This document shows positions 6,923 to 13,900 of a stretch of DNA of 39,169 bases, in pieces. Made by a program: the position numbers and the translations under genes. Each line of letters begins with the position of its first letter. The first letter of the stretch is position 1. The notes under the pieces are model-generated. The model ran no database searches and was not told the origin of the DNA. It worked only from the letters and a program-made list of their open reading frames with translations. The DNA comes from CAZUUO01 sp964622665 (GTDB lineage: Bacteria; Patescibacteriota; Patescibacteriia; Magasanikbacterales; GCA-002688135), in NCBI GenBank assembly GCA_964622665.1, contig CAZUUO010000004.1:1-39169 (forward strand), written 5' to 3'.

Positions 6923-7696
6923 CTAGCCAAAAATGAGCGTCAAACCAACAATAGCTAGAAAAATACGATAAATTCCAAAGTAAACAAAGTCATGGGATTT
7001 TATAAAACGAAGGAGCCAGTGAATAGAGAGGTAGGCAGTAAGCGCGCTGATTACACAACCAACACCCAAAGATAACCACTCTTGCGAGGTAAAATGAAAG
7101 TTTTGTTTATAAAGATCAAGAGTGGTGGCGGCCGCCATAGTAGGGAGTGCGAGGAGAAAGGAAAATTCAACGACGGCACTACGACTAAAACCACGGGAGA
7201 GCCCAGCCACAATCGTAGCGGCACTGCGTGAAACGCCAGGAACAATAGCAAGAGTTTGTGCACATCCCATGATAAATGCGTCGCGGTAGGTGAGTTGCAT
7301 GAGTGGTTTTGGGTTGGTTTGTCTGATAACAAAATATTTTTCAAACACTATTAAGAATATACCTCCCAGCAAAAGAGCAAAGAGAGGGAGAGTTAAGGAA
7401 CCTTGTAAAAAAGATTTAAACAATGGGTAGAGCGTAAAGCCGATAAGTGCAGTGGGTACAAAACCAACACACAATTGTAAAAAAAGTGTTCGTGATGAAA
7501 AAACTAGACGAGCATAGGAGGCAAGTACGGCAAGCATGGCACCCAATTGTATGGCGATTTCAAAGGTGGCAAGAAATGGGGAATGGGGAATGGAAAGGAG
7601 TTGAGCGGTTATCAATAGATGGGCGGTTGAGGAAATGGGGAGAAATTCAGTGATACCCTCAATGATTGAAAGAATAACAACGTGCAGTAATGTCAT
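6923..7696 (-). CDS. uppP: Undecaprenyl-diphosphate phosphatase
   Basis: A 257-aa BacA/UppP family membrane protein: EGITEFLPISSTAHLL near the N-terminus and VPGVSRSAATI in the middle are the two conserved catalytic motifs, with about eight membrane helices. It recycles undecaprenyl phosphate, the lipid carrier for peptidoglycan and surface glycans. The start at 7696 matches the family; ATG 7702 would add two residues. A TGATACGCT element on the minus strand (7705-7713) ends 8 nt before the ATG and no SD is visible, so it may be leaderless. It is a single-gene unit between the gyrA terminator and its own. Confidence 0.93.
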   Translation of the reverse strand: MTLLHVVILSIIEGITEFLPISSTAHLLITAQLLSIPHSPFLATFEIAIQLGAMLAVLASYARLVFSSRTLFLQLCVGFVPTALIGFTLYPLFKSFLQGSLTLPLFALLLGGIFLIVFEKYFVIRQTNPKPLMQLTYRDAFIMGCAQTLAIVPGVSRSAATIVAGLSRGFSRSAVVEFSFLLALPTMAAATTLDLYKQNFHFTSQEWLSLGVGCVISALTAYLSIHWLLRFIKSHDFVYFGIYRIFLAIVGLTLIFG

Positions 7697-7726
7697 ATGC
7701 ATCCAGCGTATCAAAATTTACAGAAT

Positions 7727-7757
7727 AAAAAAACCACCTCGTGAGAAGTGGTTTTTA
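7727..7757 (-). terminator. Terminator of the gyrA operon
   Basis: AAACCAC/GTGGTTT stem with T-runs on the minus strand, directly after the gyrA stop at 7761. Confidence 0.85.
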
Positions 7758-7760
7758 AAA

Positions 7761-10250
7761 TTAGATAACTGCCATGGATGAAACTTTATCACCTGCTTGT
7801 TTAAACTTCATGACACAAACACCTTGTGTTGCACGAGAGAGTGGGCGAATACTCTTTAATGGGGTACGAAGGGTTTGTCCTTTGTATGACATTACGAGTA
7901 AATCACGTTCATCTTCGGTATTAACCAAGTAACCAGCCACAACTTTTCCTGTTTTCTCAGTTACTTTTGCGGTGAGAATTCCTGATCCTGAACGACCCTG
8001 AATACGGTACTCATCGATTTGTGTTCGTTTTCCGTATCCGTCTTCTGTTACGGTTAAGAGTTGTAGGTGAGCTGTTGCTTGAGGATCGATAACATCCATA
8101 CCAACAATTTCATCATCACCTTTTAATTTGATAGCCCGTACGCCACTTGCAACGCGTCCCATGGCACGAACATCCTTTTCAGCGAATCGGATAGCCATAC
8201 CATTGTTGGTAACAAGTACGAGTTCATCTTTACCGGTTGAAGGACGAATCCATTCAAGGGTATCATCGCCTTTCATTTTCATAGCGATTAATCCACTACG
8301 ACGAACGTTGGCAAAATCATCAAGAGGAACTTTCTTAATGGTTCCTTTGCGTGTTACTAAGACCAAGAATTTAGATGCTTCTACTTCGCTACTTGGTAAA
8401 GTTGCACAAACTTTTTCAGAAGGGCCAAGTTGTAAGAAGTTTACAACGGCCTGACCTTTAGAAGTACGGCTACCTTGTGGAAGATCGTATGCTTTCAATT
8501 GAAATACACGACCACGGTTAGTGAAGAACATGATGTCCGCATGCGTGGTGGTGGTAAACAAACTTTCAACAATATCTTCTTCCTTTGTAGTTACACCACT
8601 GACTCCTTTACCGCCACGATGTTGTGAACGGAAGGTGTCTGGTGGAATACGTTTGATGTAACCATCGCGAGTTAAAATGACGAGAATATCTTCATCAGGA
8701 ACCAAATCTTCCATTGAGAATTCCTTAATGCCATTTGCCATGATGCGAGTTTTACGTTCATCATCATAGGTTTCTTTAATACCGGCAACTTCATCTTTAA
8801 CAACTGCCAACATTTTTGCTTTTGAGGCAAGTAATGTTTCAAGTTCACTAATAATTTTACGTTTTGAAGCAAGTTCATCTTCCAATTTTTGACGTTCAAG
8901 GGCTGCTAATTGTGAAAGACGCATGTCCAAAATGGCATTCGTTTGAATTTCACTTAAATCAAACTTCTTCATTAAGTTGATACGTGCAGTATCACGATCT
9001 TTTGATGCTTTAATGATCGCAATCACCTCATCGATGTGTTGTTGTGCTTTCACTAAACCTTCCAAAATATGAGCACGTTCACGAGCGCGTGCAAGATCAT
9101 ATTCAGCACGACGACGGACAACTTCTTGGCGATGTTTAATGTACTCTTCCAAAATCATTTTCAAATTAAGTACTCGTGGTTGTACTCCATCAACGAGTGC
9201 CAGCATGTTCACGTGGAACGTAGTTTGAAGGGAGGTGTGTTTGTAGAGTTGGTTTAAAACTTTTTTAGGATAGGCATCCTTTTTTAATTCAACAACAACA
9301 CGTACACCTTCACGATCTGAACTTTCATCACGCAAATCACGAATACCTTCAAGTTTTTTATCGCGCACCAATTCAGCAATCTTTGTAATAAGATCCGCTT
9401 TATTCACTTGGTAGGGAACATCGGTAATAATAATGCGGAATTGACCATCTTTGTGTTCTTCGATTTCAGCATTACCACGCATGACGATACCACCACGGCC
9501 CGTCGCATACGCACTGAGAATATCTTTTTTACCGTAAATAGTTCCTCCGGTTGGGAAGTCAGGACCTTTTACATATTCCATCAAATCTTCAACGGTAGCC
9601 TCAGGGTTTTCAATTAAATGGGTAATACCATCACACAATTCACCAAGATGATGTGGTGGGATGTTGGTCGCCATACCAACCGCGATACCCATGGTTCCAT
9701 TTAACAATAAGTTGGGGAGTAATGCAGGAAGAACTCGGGGTTCTTTTTGGGTGTTGTCGTAGTTGGGACCAAAATCAACAGTTTCTTTATCAATATCAAG
9801 AAGAAGTTCTTCAGAAATTTTGGAAAGTTTTGCTTCGGTATAACGCATGGCAGCGGCCGCATCACCATCCATAGAACCAAAGTTACCTTGGCCATGAATG
9901 AGCATGTAGCGCATGTTGAAATCTTGCGCCATACGAACCATTGAGTCGTATACGGCAGTGTCACCGTGTGGGTGATATTTACCAAGCACCTCACCAACCA
10001 CCGTAGCACTTTTTCTAAATTTTCCACCTGATTTTAAACCCATGTTCCACATCGCATACAAAATACGGCGATGCACCGGTTTCATACCATCGCGCACATC
10101 AGGAAGTGCACGTGCAACGATAACTGACATTGCGTACTCAAGATACGATTGCTTGATTTCTTGAGTAATGGATTGTTGGGTAATGGTACCAATTGCGGTA
10201 GGGTCAAGTGGTTCATCATTTTCACTGCGTTTTCGTTTGAGGAGTGCCAT
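7761..10250 (-). CDS. gyrA: DNA gyrase subunit A
   Basis: 829 aa. The breakage-reunion domain has DVRDGMKPVHRRILYAM, the quinolone-region KYHPHGDTAVYD (T98 and D102 where E. coli has S83 and D87) and the catalytic tyrosine Y137 in AAAAMRYTEAKL. The C-terminal beta-pinwheel carries a GyrA box, QHRGGKG, which separates gyrase from topoisomerase IV ParC. It introduces negative supercoils with GyrB, which is not in the window. It is the last gene of a three-gene minus-strand operon: 8 nt separate its ATG from the stop of the 57-aa membrane peptide. Confidence 0.96.
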   Translation of the reverse strand: MALLKRKRSENDEPLDPTAIGTITQQSITQEIKQSYLEYAMSVIVARALPDVRDGMKPVHRRILYAMWNMGLKSGGKFRKSATVVGEVLGKYHPHGDTAVYDSMVRMAQDFNMRYMLIHGQGNFGSMDGDAAAAMRYTEAKLSKISEELLLDIDKETVDFGPNYDNTQKEPRVLPALLPNLLLNGTMGIAVGMATNIPPHHLGELCDGITHLIENPEATVEDLMEYVKGPDFPTGGTIYGKKDILSAYATGRGGIVMRGNAEIEEHKDGQFRIIITDVPYQVNKADLITKIAELVRDKKLEGIRDLRDESSDREGVRVVVELKKDAYPKKVLNQLYKHTSLQTTFHVNMLALVDGVQPRVLNLKMILEEYIKHRQEVVRRRAEYDLARARERAHILEGLVKAQQHIDEVIAIIKASKDRDTARINLMKKFDLSEIQTNAILDMRLSQLAALERQKLEDELASKRKIISELETLLASKAKMLAVVKDEVAGIKETYDDERKTRIMANGIKEFSMEDLVPDEDILVILTRDGYIKRIPPDTFRSQHRGGKGVSGVTTKEEDIVESLFTTTTHADIMFFTNRGRVFQLKAYDLPQGSRTSKGQAVVNFLQLGPSEKVCATLPSSEVEASKFLVLVTRKGTIKKVPLDDFANVRRSGLIAMKMKGDDTLEWIRPSTGKDELVLVTNNGMAIRFAEKDVRAMGRVASGVRAIKLKGDDEIVGMDVIDPQATAHLQLLTVTEDGYGKRTQIDEYRIQGRSGSGILTAKVTEKTGKVVAGYLVNTEDERDLLVMSYKGQTLRTPLKSIRPLSRATQGVCVMKFKQAGDKVSSMAVI

Positions 10251-10258
10251 AGGGTGTA

Positions 10259-10432
10259 TCAGTTTTTTACTTCTAATGTCTTAGGGATATCGATAAGTTT
10301 TTGGTCTGAGGCTGGAATGTGTTGTAGTGATTCAGAAATGTGTGCTGTTGTTTGTTTATACCATGCGATGAGTGCGCCAAGGGTTAGTATAATGAACAAC
10401 GCACTGACCGTATATCGAATCCAAGGTGACAT
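10259..10432 (-). CDS. Small single-span membrane protein, 57 aa
   Basis: A 57-residue peptide beginning MSPWIRYTVSALFIILTLGA. One membrane helix spans about residues 7-24, followed by a polar tail ending in TLEVKN and a TGA stop. It fits tightly between two genes: the upstream MBL-fold stop (TAA) is separated from its ATG by a single base (TAATATG), and gyrA starts 8 nt after its stop. That spacing suggests translational coupling and a real gene. The function is unknown. An N-in topology with the tail outside is possible but not determined. Confidence 0.7.
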   Translation of the reverse strand: MSPWIRYTVSALFIILTLGALIAWYKQTTAHISESLQHIPASDQKLIDIPKTLEVKN

Positions 10433-10433
10433 A

Positions 10434-11021
10434 TTATGGAGTTAGTACGACAACTGCCATATCATCTTCAGGAAGTTGTTTTTTAATAATTTTATAACGA
10501 TCGACAGGTTCAATATCTTTTTTACCAAGAAGTTTCAAGAAATTTTGAAGGAGGTCGCGTTCACCATCATAGGCAAGTGGTACGACGAGACGAGGTTGAA
10601 TTTTTTGGATAATTTTTTCTGCCTGTTCAGCGGTTAACACATCATGACCTCCAACCGGAAGACACAACACATCAACATCACCAAATGATTCAACGTGAGT
10701 ATCGTTGAGTGGTGCGTGGAGGCGTCCAAGAAAAATCATGCGCCAGTCATCGATTTCAATGCGATACACCGTATCTTCACCAATTTGAGTACCGTACACC
10801 ATAACACCTTGCACTTCATATTCACCCGCGTATTCAATAATAAAAGTCTCAGCAGGGAATTCATAAGCACCTTGTCCTTTGGTGTACAAAACAATGGCAG
10901 GATCTTTACTTGCGGGAACTTCCTTACCTTCGGTATAAGGATCGAGCAAAATGGTCACGTTGCGGGTTTGAGATTTATCTTGCAACATGAGCGCCGTATT
11001 TCCGTGAAAAGTCATCATCAT
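10434..11021 (-). CDS. MBL-fold (COG2220-like) protein lacking the metal-binding motif
   Basis: The 195-aa protein follows the plan of the small metallo-beta-lactamase-fold hydrolases (FHGNTALML, LLDPY, IIEYAGEYEVQGVMVYG, then DVDVLCLPVGG and IIQKIQPRLVVPLAYD). Where active relatives carry THxHxDH, this one reads TKGQGAYE (residues 47-54). The later GDxxH-like site reads GRLH (99-102), and the final P-M-H site reads PLAYD. All zinc ligands therefore look lost, which suggests a pseudoenzyme or a binding role. Three tandem ATGs (11021, 11018, 11015) are possible starts; the first is used. A TTGCGC-17-TATAAT promoter lies just upstream. It leads the operon ending in gyrA. Confidence 0.7.
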   Translation of the reverse strand: MMMTFHGNTALMLQDKSQTRNVTILLDPYTEGKEVPASKDPAIVLYTKGQGAYEFPAETFIIEYAGEYEVQGVMVYGTQIGEDTVYRIEIDDWRMIFLGRLHAPLNDTHVESFGDVDVLCLPVGGHDVLTAEQAEKIIQKIQPRLVVPLAYDGERDLLQNFLKLLGKKDIEPVDRYKIIKKQLPEDDMAVVVLTP

Positions 11022-11046
11022 ATAGGTTCCGTTAGCTTCGTAGCGT

Positions 11047-11075
11047 ATTATAGAAAAATGGGGGATAAAGCGCAA
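11047..11075 (-). promoter_or_regulatory. Promoter of the MBL-like/57-aa/gyrA operon
   Basis: Minus strand TTGCGC (11070-11075), 17-nt spacer, TATAAT (11047-11052). The predicted leader is about 20 nt. Confidence 0.65.
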
Positions 11076-11153
11076 TGCGGGCTGTGTGGGCAAGAAACGT
11101 GTCCACTGTACAAGGAATTACTATTATACCACGATAAATGGTGGAGGTGACTC

Positions 11154-11840
11154 ATGAAAGAACCTTCAACTATTGAAAGTATTTTTTTGAGGTGGCGTTA
11201 TTTTGTATTACATTTGTGTGGTTTTGGGATTATGGTGTATGTCTTGTTTGATGCTAAAGAATTTGTGCAAAGTTTTTTGCAGCAAGAAGCACAACAAACC
11301 CAAGAAAAGTTGGAACGCATGACGACAGCACTTGAAAAAACGGGTATGCGTACCGTGGCAGCCAGCGATAAAACAGCACAATTGTTTGAAACATTTGCCA
11401 CTCAATTCCATGCGCAAGTAGAAATCGCCAGTTCTTCCATAGTAAAAGCGAGAAAGTATATCGGAGATTTGGTTGGAGTAATAACGGGAGGAGAGTACAG
11501 TGAACCATCGCTTGCGGCGTATGCATTTGAACTACTACAGTTCCTTGAATCACAACCAATAACCATTACAACTAAAAAATTGTTGTCGGGTAAAATAGAT
11601 GTAGAAAATAATGAAACAGGTTCGCAATGGGTAGCCTCACATAGACATTTAGCGTTAACCTATGTTTTATCGAGTGAACGAATGGATGATTTTTTGGTGA
11701 GATTGTGCACCTCATTAACGTTATTTGATTTTTATGTGGTGACGGAAGGAAAAAAACCACAAAAGTTGATCGAGTATATAAAGGAAGTCCACAAACCAAC
11801 ACGTACCTATTTTCAGACATTTGCTACGGCACAAAAGTAA
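11154..11840 (+). CDS. Orphan membrane protein with coiled coil, 228 aa
   Basis: Not recognised. One membrane helix near residues 14-30 (FVLHLCGFGIMVYVLF) is followed by a long charged and glutamine-rich helix, about residues 32-65 (FLQQEAQQTQEKLERM), likely coiled coil. A mixed domain fills the rest. It is probably anchored in the membrane with most of its mass on one side. A strong SD GGTGGAGGTG lies 5 nt before the ATG. CCAC (11129-11132) can pair with GTGG (11141-11144) at the edge of the SD. It is divergent from the gyrA operon and has its own terminator. Confidence 0.7.
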   Translation: MKEPSTIESIFLRWRYFVLHLCGFGIMVYVLFDAKEFVQSFLQQEAQQTQEKLERMTTALEKTGMRTVAASDKTAQLFETFATQFHAQVEIASSSIVKARKYIGDLVGVITGGEYSEPSLAAYAFELLQFLESQPITITTKKLLSGKIDVENNETGSQWVASHRHLALTYVLSSERMDDFLVRLCTSLTLFDFYVVTEGKKPQKLIEYIKEVHKPTRTYFQTFATAQK

Positions 11841-11842
11841 TG

Positions 11843-11866
11843 ATCGAGGGATACCTCGATTTTTTA
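11843..11866 (+). terminator. Terminator of the 228-aa orphan gene
   Basis: ATCGAG/CTCGAT stem around a GGATAC loop, then T6. Confidence 0.85.
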
Positions 11867-11914
11867 ATACCAGAGAATGATGGACATTTTGAGTAAAAAG
11901 TGGTAGGTTGTGAC

Positions 11915-11937
11915 ATCCACAACCCAAGGAGGTGGAT
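11915..11937 (+). promoter_or_regulatory. 5' stem-loop holding the SD in its loop
   Basis: ATCCAC (11915-11920) pairs with GTGGAT (11932-11937), directly against the ATG. The loop AACCCAAGGAG carries most of the SD. An alternative hairpin, GGTTGTG/CACAACC (11907-11924), competes for the same bases. A weak TGGACA-17-TAGGTT promoter would start the transcript near 11916. Confidence 0.5.
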
Positions 11938-12513
11938 ATGGAAAATCGAATCCAGGTAACGTACTGGCATCACGGCCACAAGAAAGACATCAATCGTCAA
12001 CTCACATGTTTAGAGCAGTTGCTGGGGACTCAGGTGGGTAATCATGTACATCAGGTAAGGGCTCAAATGACGAGGGTGAGTAACCTGAAGAAACAAACGG
12101 GTGTTTTTCTTGATCATCTTGCAAAAAGGGATGAAGGTGTGGGTGTATTGGTGGGGATTGTACCAGCACAGGAATATAGTGGGGCAAGCGGTAACGCGTT
12201 CTATTTCACGAGAAATAATGAAAGTGTGGTGTCTGGTTGGGTGGAAACATGGATGGTGAGTGGGGCCGTTGCCGCATTGTATCGTTCATTTGCCTACTCA
12301 TGCACGCTACATAATCAGGGGAGAGTAATGTTGGTACATATACCTCAAAATGCTGGCACACTAATCACTGAGGGTGTCCTGGGACGCATTGTTACAATGG
12401 CAAAAAATCAAACACTACCTTTTCAAGAAGTGCATATTGGGTTCAAAAGTGAGGAAGATGGGATGCCGTCATTGGTAATTGAAATGGGTCCAAAAGCAAT
12501 AGTGGTTGAGTAA
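11938..12513 (+). CDS. Orphan protein, 191 aa
   Basis: Not recognised. It has no signal peptide or membrane helix. It starts ENRIQVTYWHHGHKKD, which has a histidine cluster, then a helical part (about 17-60) and a beta-rich core including GVGVLVGIVPAQEY and GRVMLVHIPQNAGTLITEGV. The alternation of hydrophobic strands and helices is compatible with a small regulatory or ribosome-associated fold, but no motif supports a function. The ATG at 11938 is fixed by AAGGAGG with 5-nt spacing; an in-frame GTG at 11932 overlaps the SD. It is a solitary gene with a hairpin leader and its own terminator. Confidence 0.7.
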   Translation: MENRIQVTYWHHGHKKDINRQLTCLEQLLGTQVGNHVHQVRAQMTRVSNLKKQTGVFLDHLAKRDEGVGVLVGIVPAQEYSGASGNAFYFTRNNESVVSGWVETWMVSGAVAALYRSFAYSCTLHNQGRVMLVHIPQNAGTLITEGVLGRIVTMAKNQTLPFQEVHIGFKSEEDGMPSLVIEMGPKAIVVE

Positions 12514-12537
12514 GACTTCCTACGGGAAGTTTTTTTA
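12513..12537 (+). terminator. Terminator of the 191-aa orphan gene
   Basis: ACTTCC/GGGAAGT stem with a TAC loop and T7 tail. Confidence 0.85.
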
Positions 12538-12574
12538 TTTATTCAATAAAATCAAGGGTATTTTAAACAATCCA

Positions 12575-12603
12575 TTGACCAAATCAGCTCAAAATGCTAT
12601 GAT
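12575..12603 (+). promoter_or_regulatory. Promoter of rpsA
   Basis: TTGACC (12575-12580), 17-nt spacer ending in TGC, TATGAT (12598-12603). It is one of the best promoters in the window and starts a leader of about 100 nt. Confidence 0.75.
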
Positions 12604-12609
12604 ACCCCC

Positions 12610-12712
12610 GCACAAGTAAAGAATCCGTGTCTATACAACCTCTTGAGATCACACGGCTCAAGAACCTCGCGAGAAACAATGTTTCCAAGGTTAAGTGCAA
12701 GTTTTTTTGTTT
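12610..12712 (+). promoter_or_regulatory. Structured rpsA leader (possible autoregulatory element)
   Basis: The leader can form two mutually exclusive stems: CCGTGT (12625-12630) with ACACGG (12651-12656), or TCTTGAG (12641-12647) with CTCAAGA (12657-12663). With the second, GAAAC/GTTTC (12674-12684 region) and an outer AACC/GGTT (12637-12640 with 12689-12692) make a three-way junction. A GCAAGTTTTTTTG tract precedes the ATG and no SD is visible. Confidence 0.5.
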
Positions 12713-13834
12713 ATGGCTACCAAAGTCTCAACAAGTGCTCAAATGGAAGAATTGTTAAAAGATAAGCAATATTTACGCATTCCAAAAATTGGAGATGTGG
12801 TAAAAGGCTTAGTTGTTTCAGTGGCACGTAATGAAGTGCGCATCGATATTGATGGATTAGCTATTGGTGTGGTTCGTGGTGAAAATTTGTACCATGAGTC
12901 AGACGCCTATGCTGATTTAAAAATCGGTAGTGAAGTAGAAGCAACGGTTCTTGAATTAGAAAATGAAAACGGCGAAATGGAATTATCATTCCGTGAAGCT
13001 GGTTATAAGAAAACATGGGATACTATTAACGCGCTCGTTTCTTCAGGAGAATTAGTCAGTGCTAAAATTCTTGATGCAAATAAAGGTGGTTTGATGGTAA
13101 TTGTATCATCAGTCAACGCGTTCTTGCCGGTTTCACAATTGGCTCCAGAACATTACCCACGTATTCAAGGCGGAGATAAACAAAAAATCTTGGAAAAATT
13201 ACGCAGTTTGATCAACAAAGAAATCACCGTAAAAGTGATCGATGCTGATCCAAAAGAAGAAAAAGTAATCGTTTCTGAAAAAGCAGTGTGGGAAGATGCT
13301 AAAAAGCAAATGCTCTCAAAGTACGAAGTTAACCAAAAGGTAAAAGGTACTATCAGTGCATTAACCAGCTTTGGTGCATTCATTCAATTTGATGACGTCG
13401 AAGGCTTAATTCACATCAGTGAATTGACATGGGAACGTATCAATCACCCAAGTGACGTAGTAAAAGTAGGTGATGCGGTAGAAGCACAAATCATCGAAAT
13501 CTCAGGTCCAAAAATCTTCTTATCAGTAAAACGATTAGTTGAAGATCCATGGAAGGGTGTTGAATCACAATTGAAACCAGGAACTTCAGTAAAAGGAAAA
13601 GTGACCAAAGTACAACCATACGGTTTGGTAGTTGAAATCACTCCAACTATTCACGGTCTCGCTCACATCACCATGCTCTCAAATGAGCCAGTGAAAAACA
13701 TCAGTGATGTTGCAAAAGTGGGAGAAGAATATGAATTTGAAGTAGTTGAAATCAATCCAGGAGCTCATCGCCTCGCGTTGAAATTCCCTGGTGTTGAAGT
13801 AAAAGAAATTCCAGCAGAAGTTGTAGAAGCGTAA
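12713..13834 (+). CDS. rpsA: Ribosomal protein S1 (four S1 domains)
   Basis: 373 aa with four S1 RNA-binding domains at about residues 27-94, 112-189, 207-274 and 291-358. The third has the best match (VKGTISALTSFGAFIQFDD, then EGLIHISELTW). Like other short bacterial S1 proteins it has four rather than the six repeats of E. coli. It binds mRNA and helps the ribosome start translation, which matters here since many genes lack an SD. The start is at MATKVST; an earlier in-frame start at 12695 lies in the leader. The leader is long and structured. ftsH follows after 66 nt without a clear terminator. Confidence 0.9.
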   Translation: MATKVSTSAQMEELLKDKQYLRIPKIGDVVKGLVVSVARNEVRIDIDGLAIGVVRGENLYHESDAYADLKIGSEVEATVLELENENGEMELSFREAGYKKTWDTINALVSSGELVSAKILDANKGGLMVIVSSVNAFLPVSQLAPEHYPRIQGGDKQKILEKLRSLINKEITVKVIDADPKEEKVIVSEKAVWEDAKKQMLSKYEVNQKVKGTISALTSFGAFIQFDDVEGLIHISELTWERINHPSDVVKVGDAVEAQIIEISGPKIFLSVKRLVEDPWKGVESQLKPGTSVKGKVTKVQPYGLVVEITPTIHGLAHITMLSNEPVKNISDVAKVGEEYEFEVVEINPGAHRLALKFPGVEVKEIPAEVVEA

Positions 13835-13855
13835 TTAGCGCAATTTATGTAAATA

Positions 13856-13889
13856 GTGAAAGGTGGTATGGCAACATGTCACCTTTTAC
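13856..13889 (+). other. 10-bp stem-loop between rpsA and ftsH
   Basis: GTGAAAGGTG (13856-13865) pairs with CACCTTTTAC (13880-13889), ten pairs with one G-U, around a 14-nt loop. No T-run follows, so it is not a typical terminator. It may be an RNase III or other processing site, or a stability element for the ftsH mRNA. Confidence 0.55.
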
Positions 13890-13900
13890 GCATTAAAACC

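Noticed and set aside
12625..12663. A classical H-type pseudoknot in the rpsA leader
   Set aside because: The loop that would cross the first stem has zero nucleotides, so both stems cannot form together; I treat them as alternatives.
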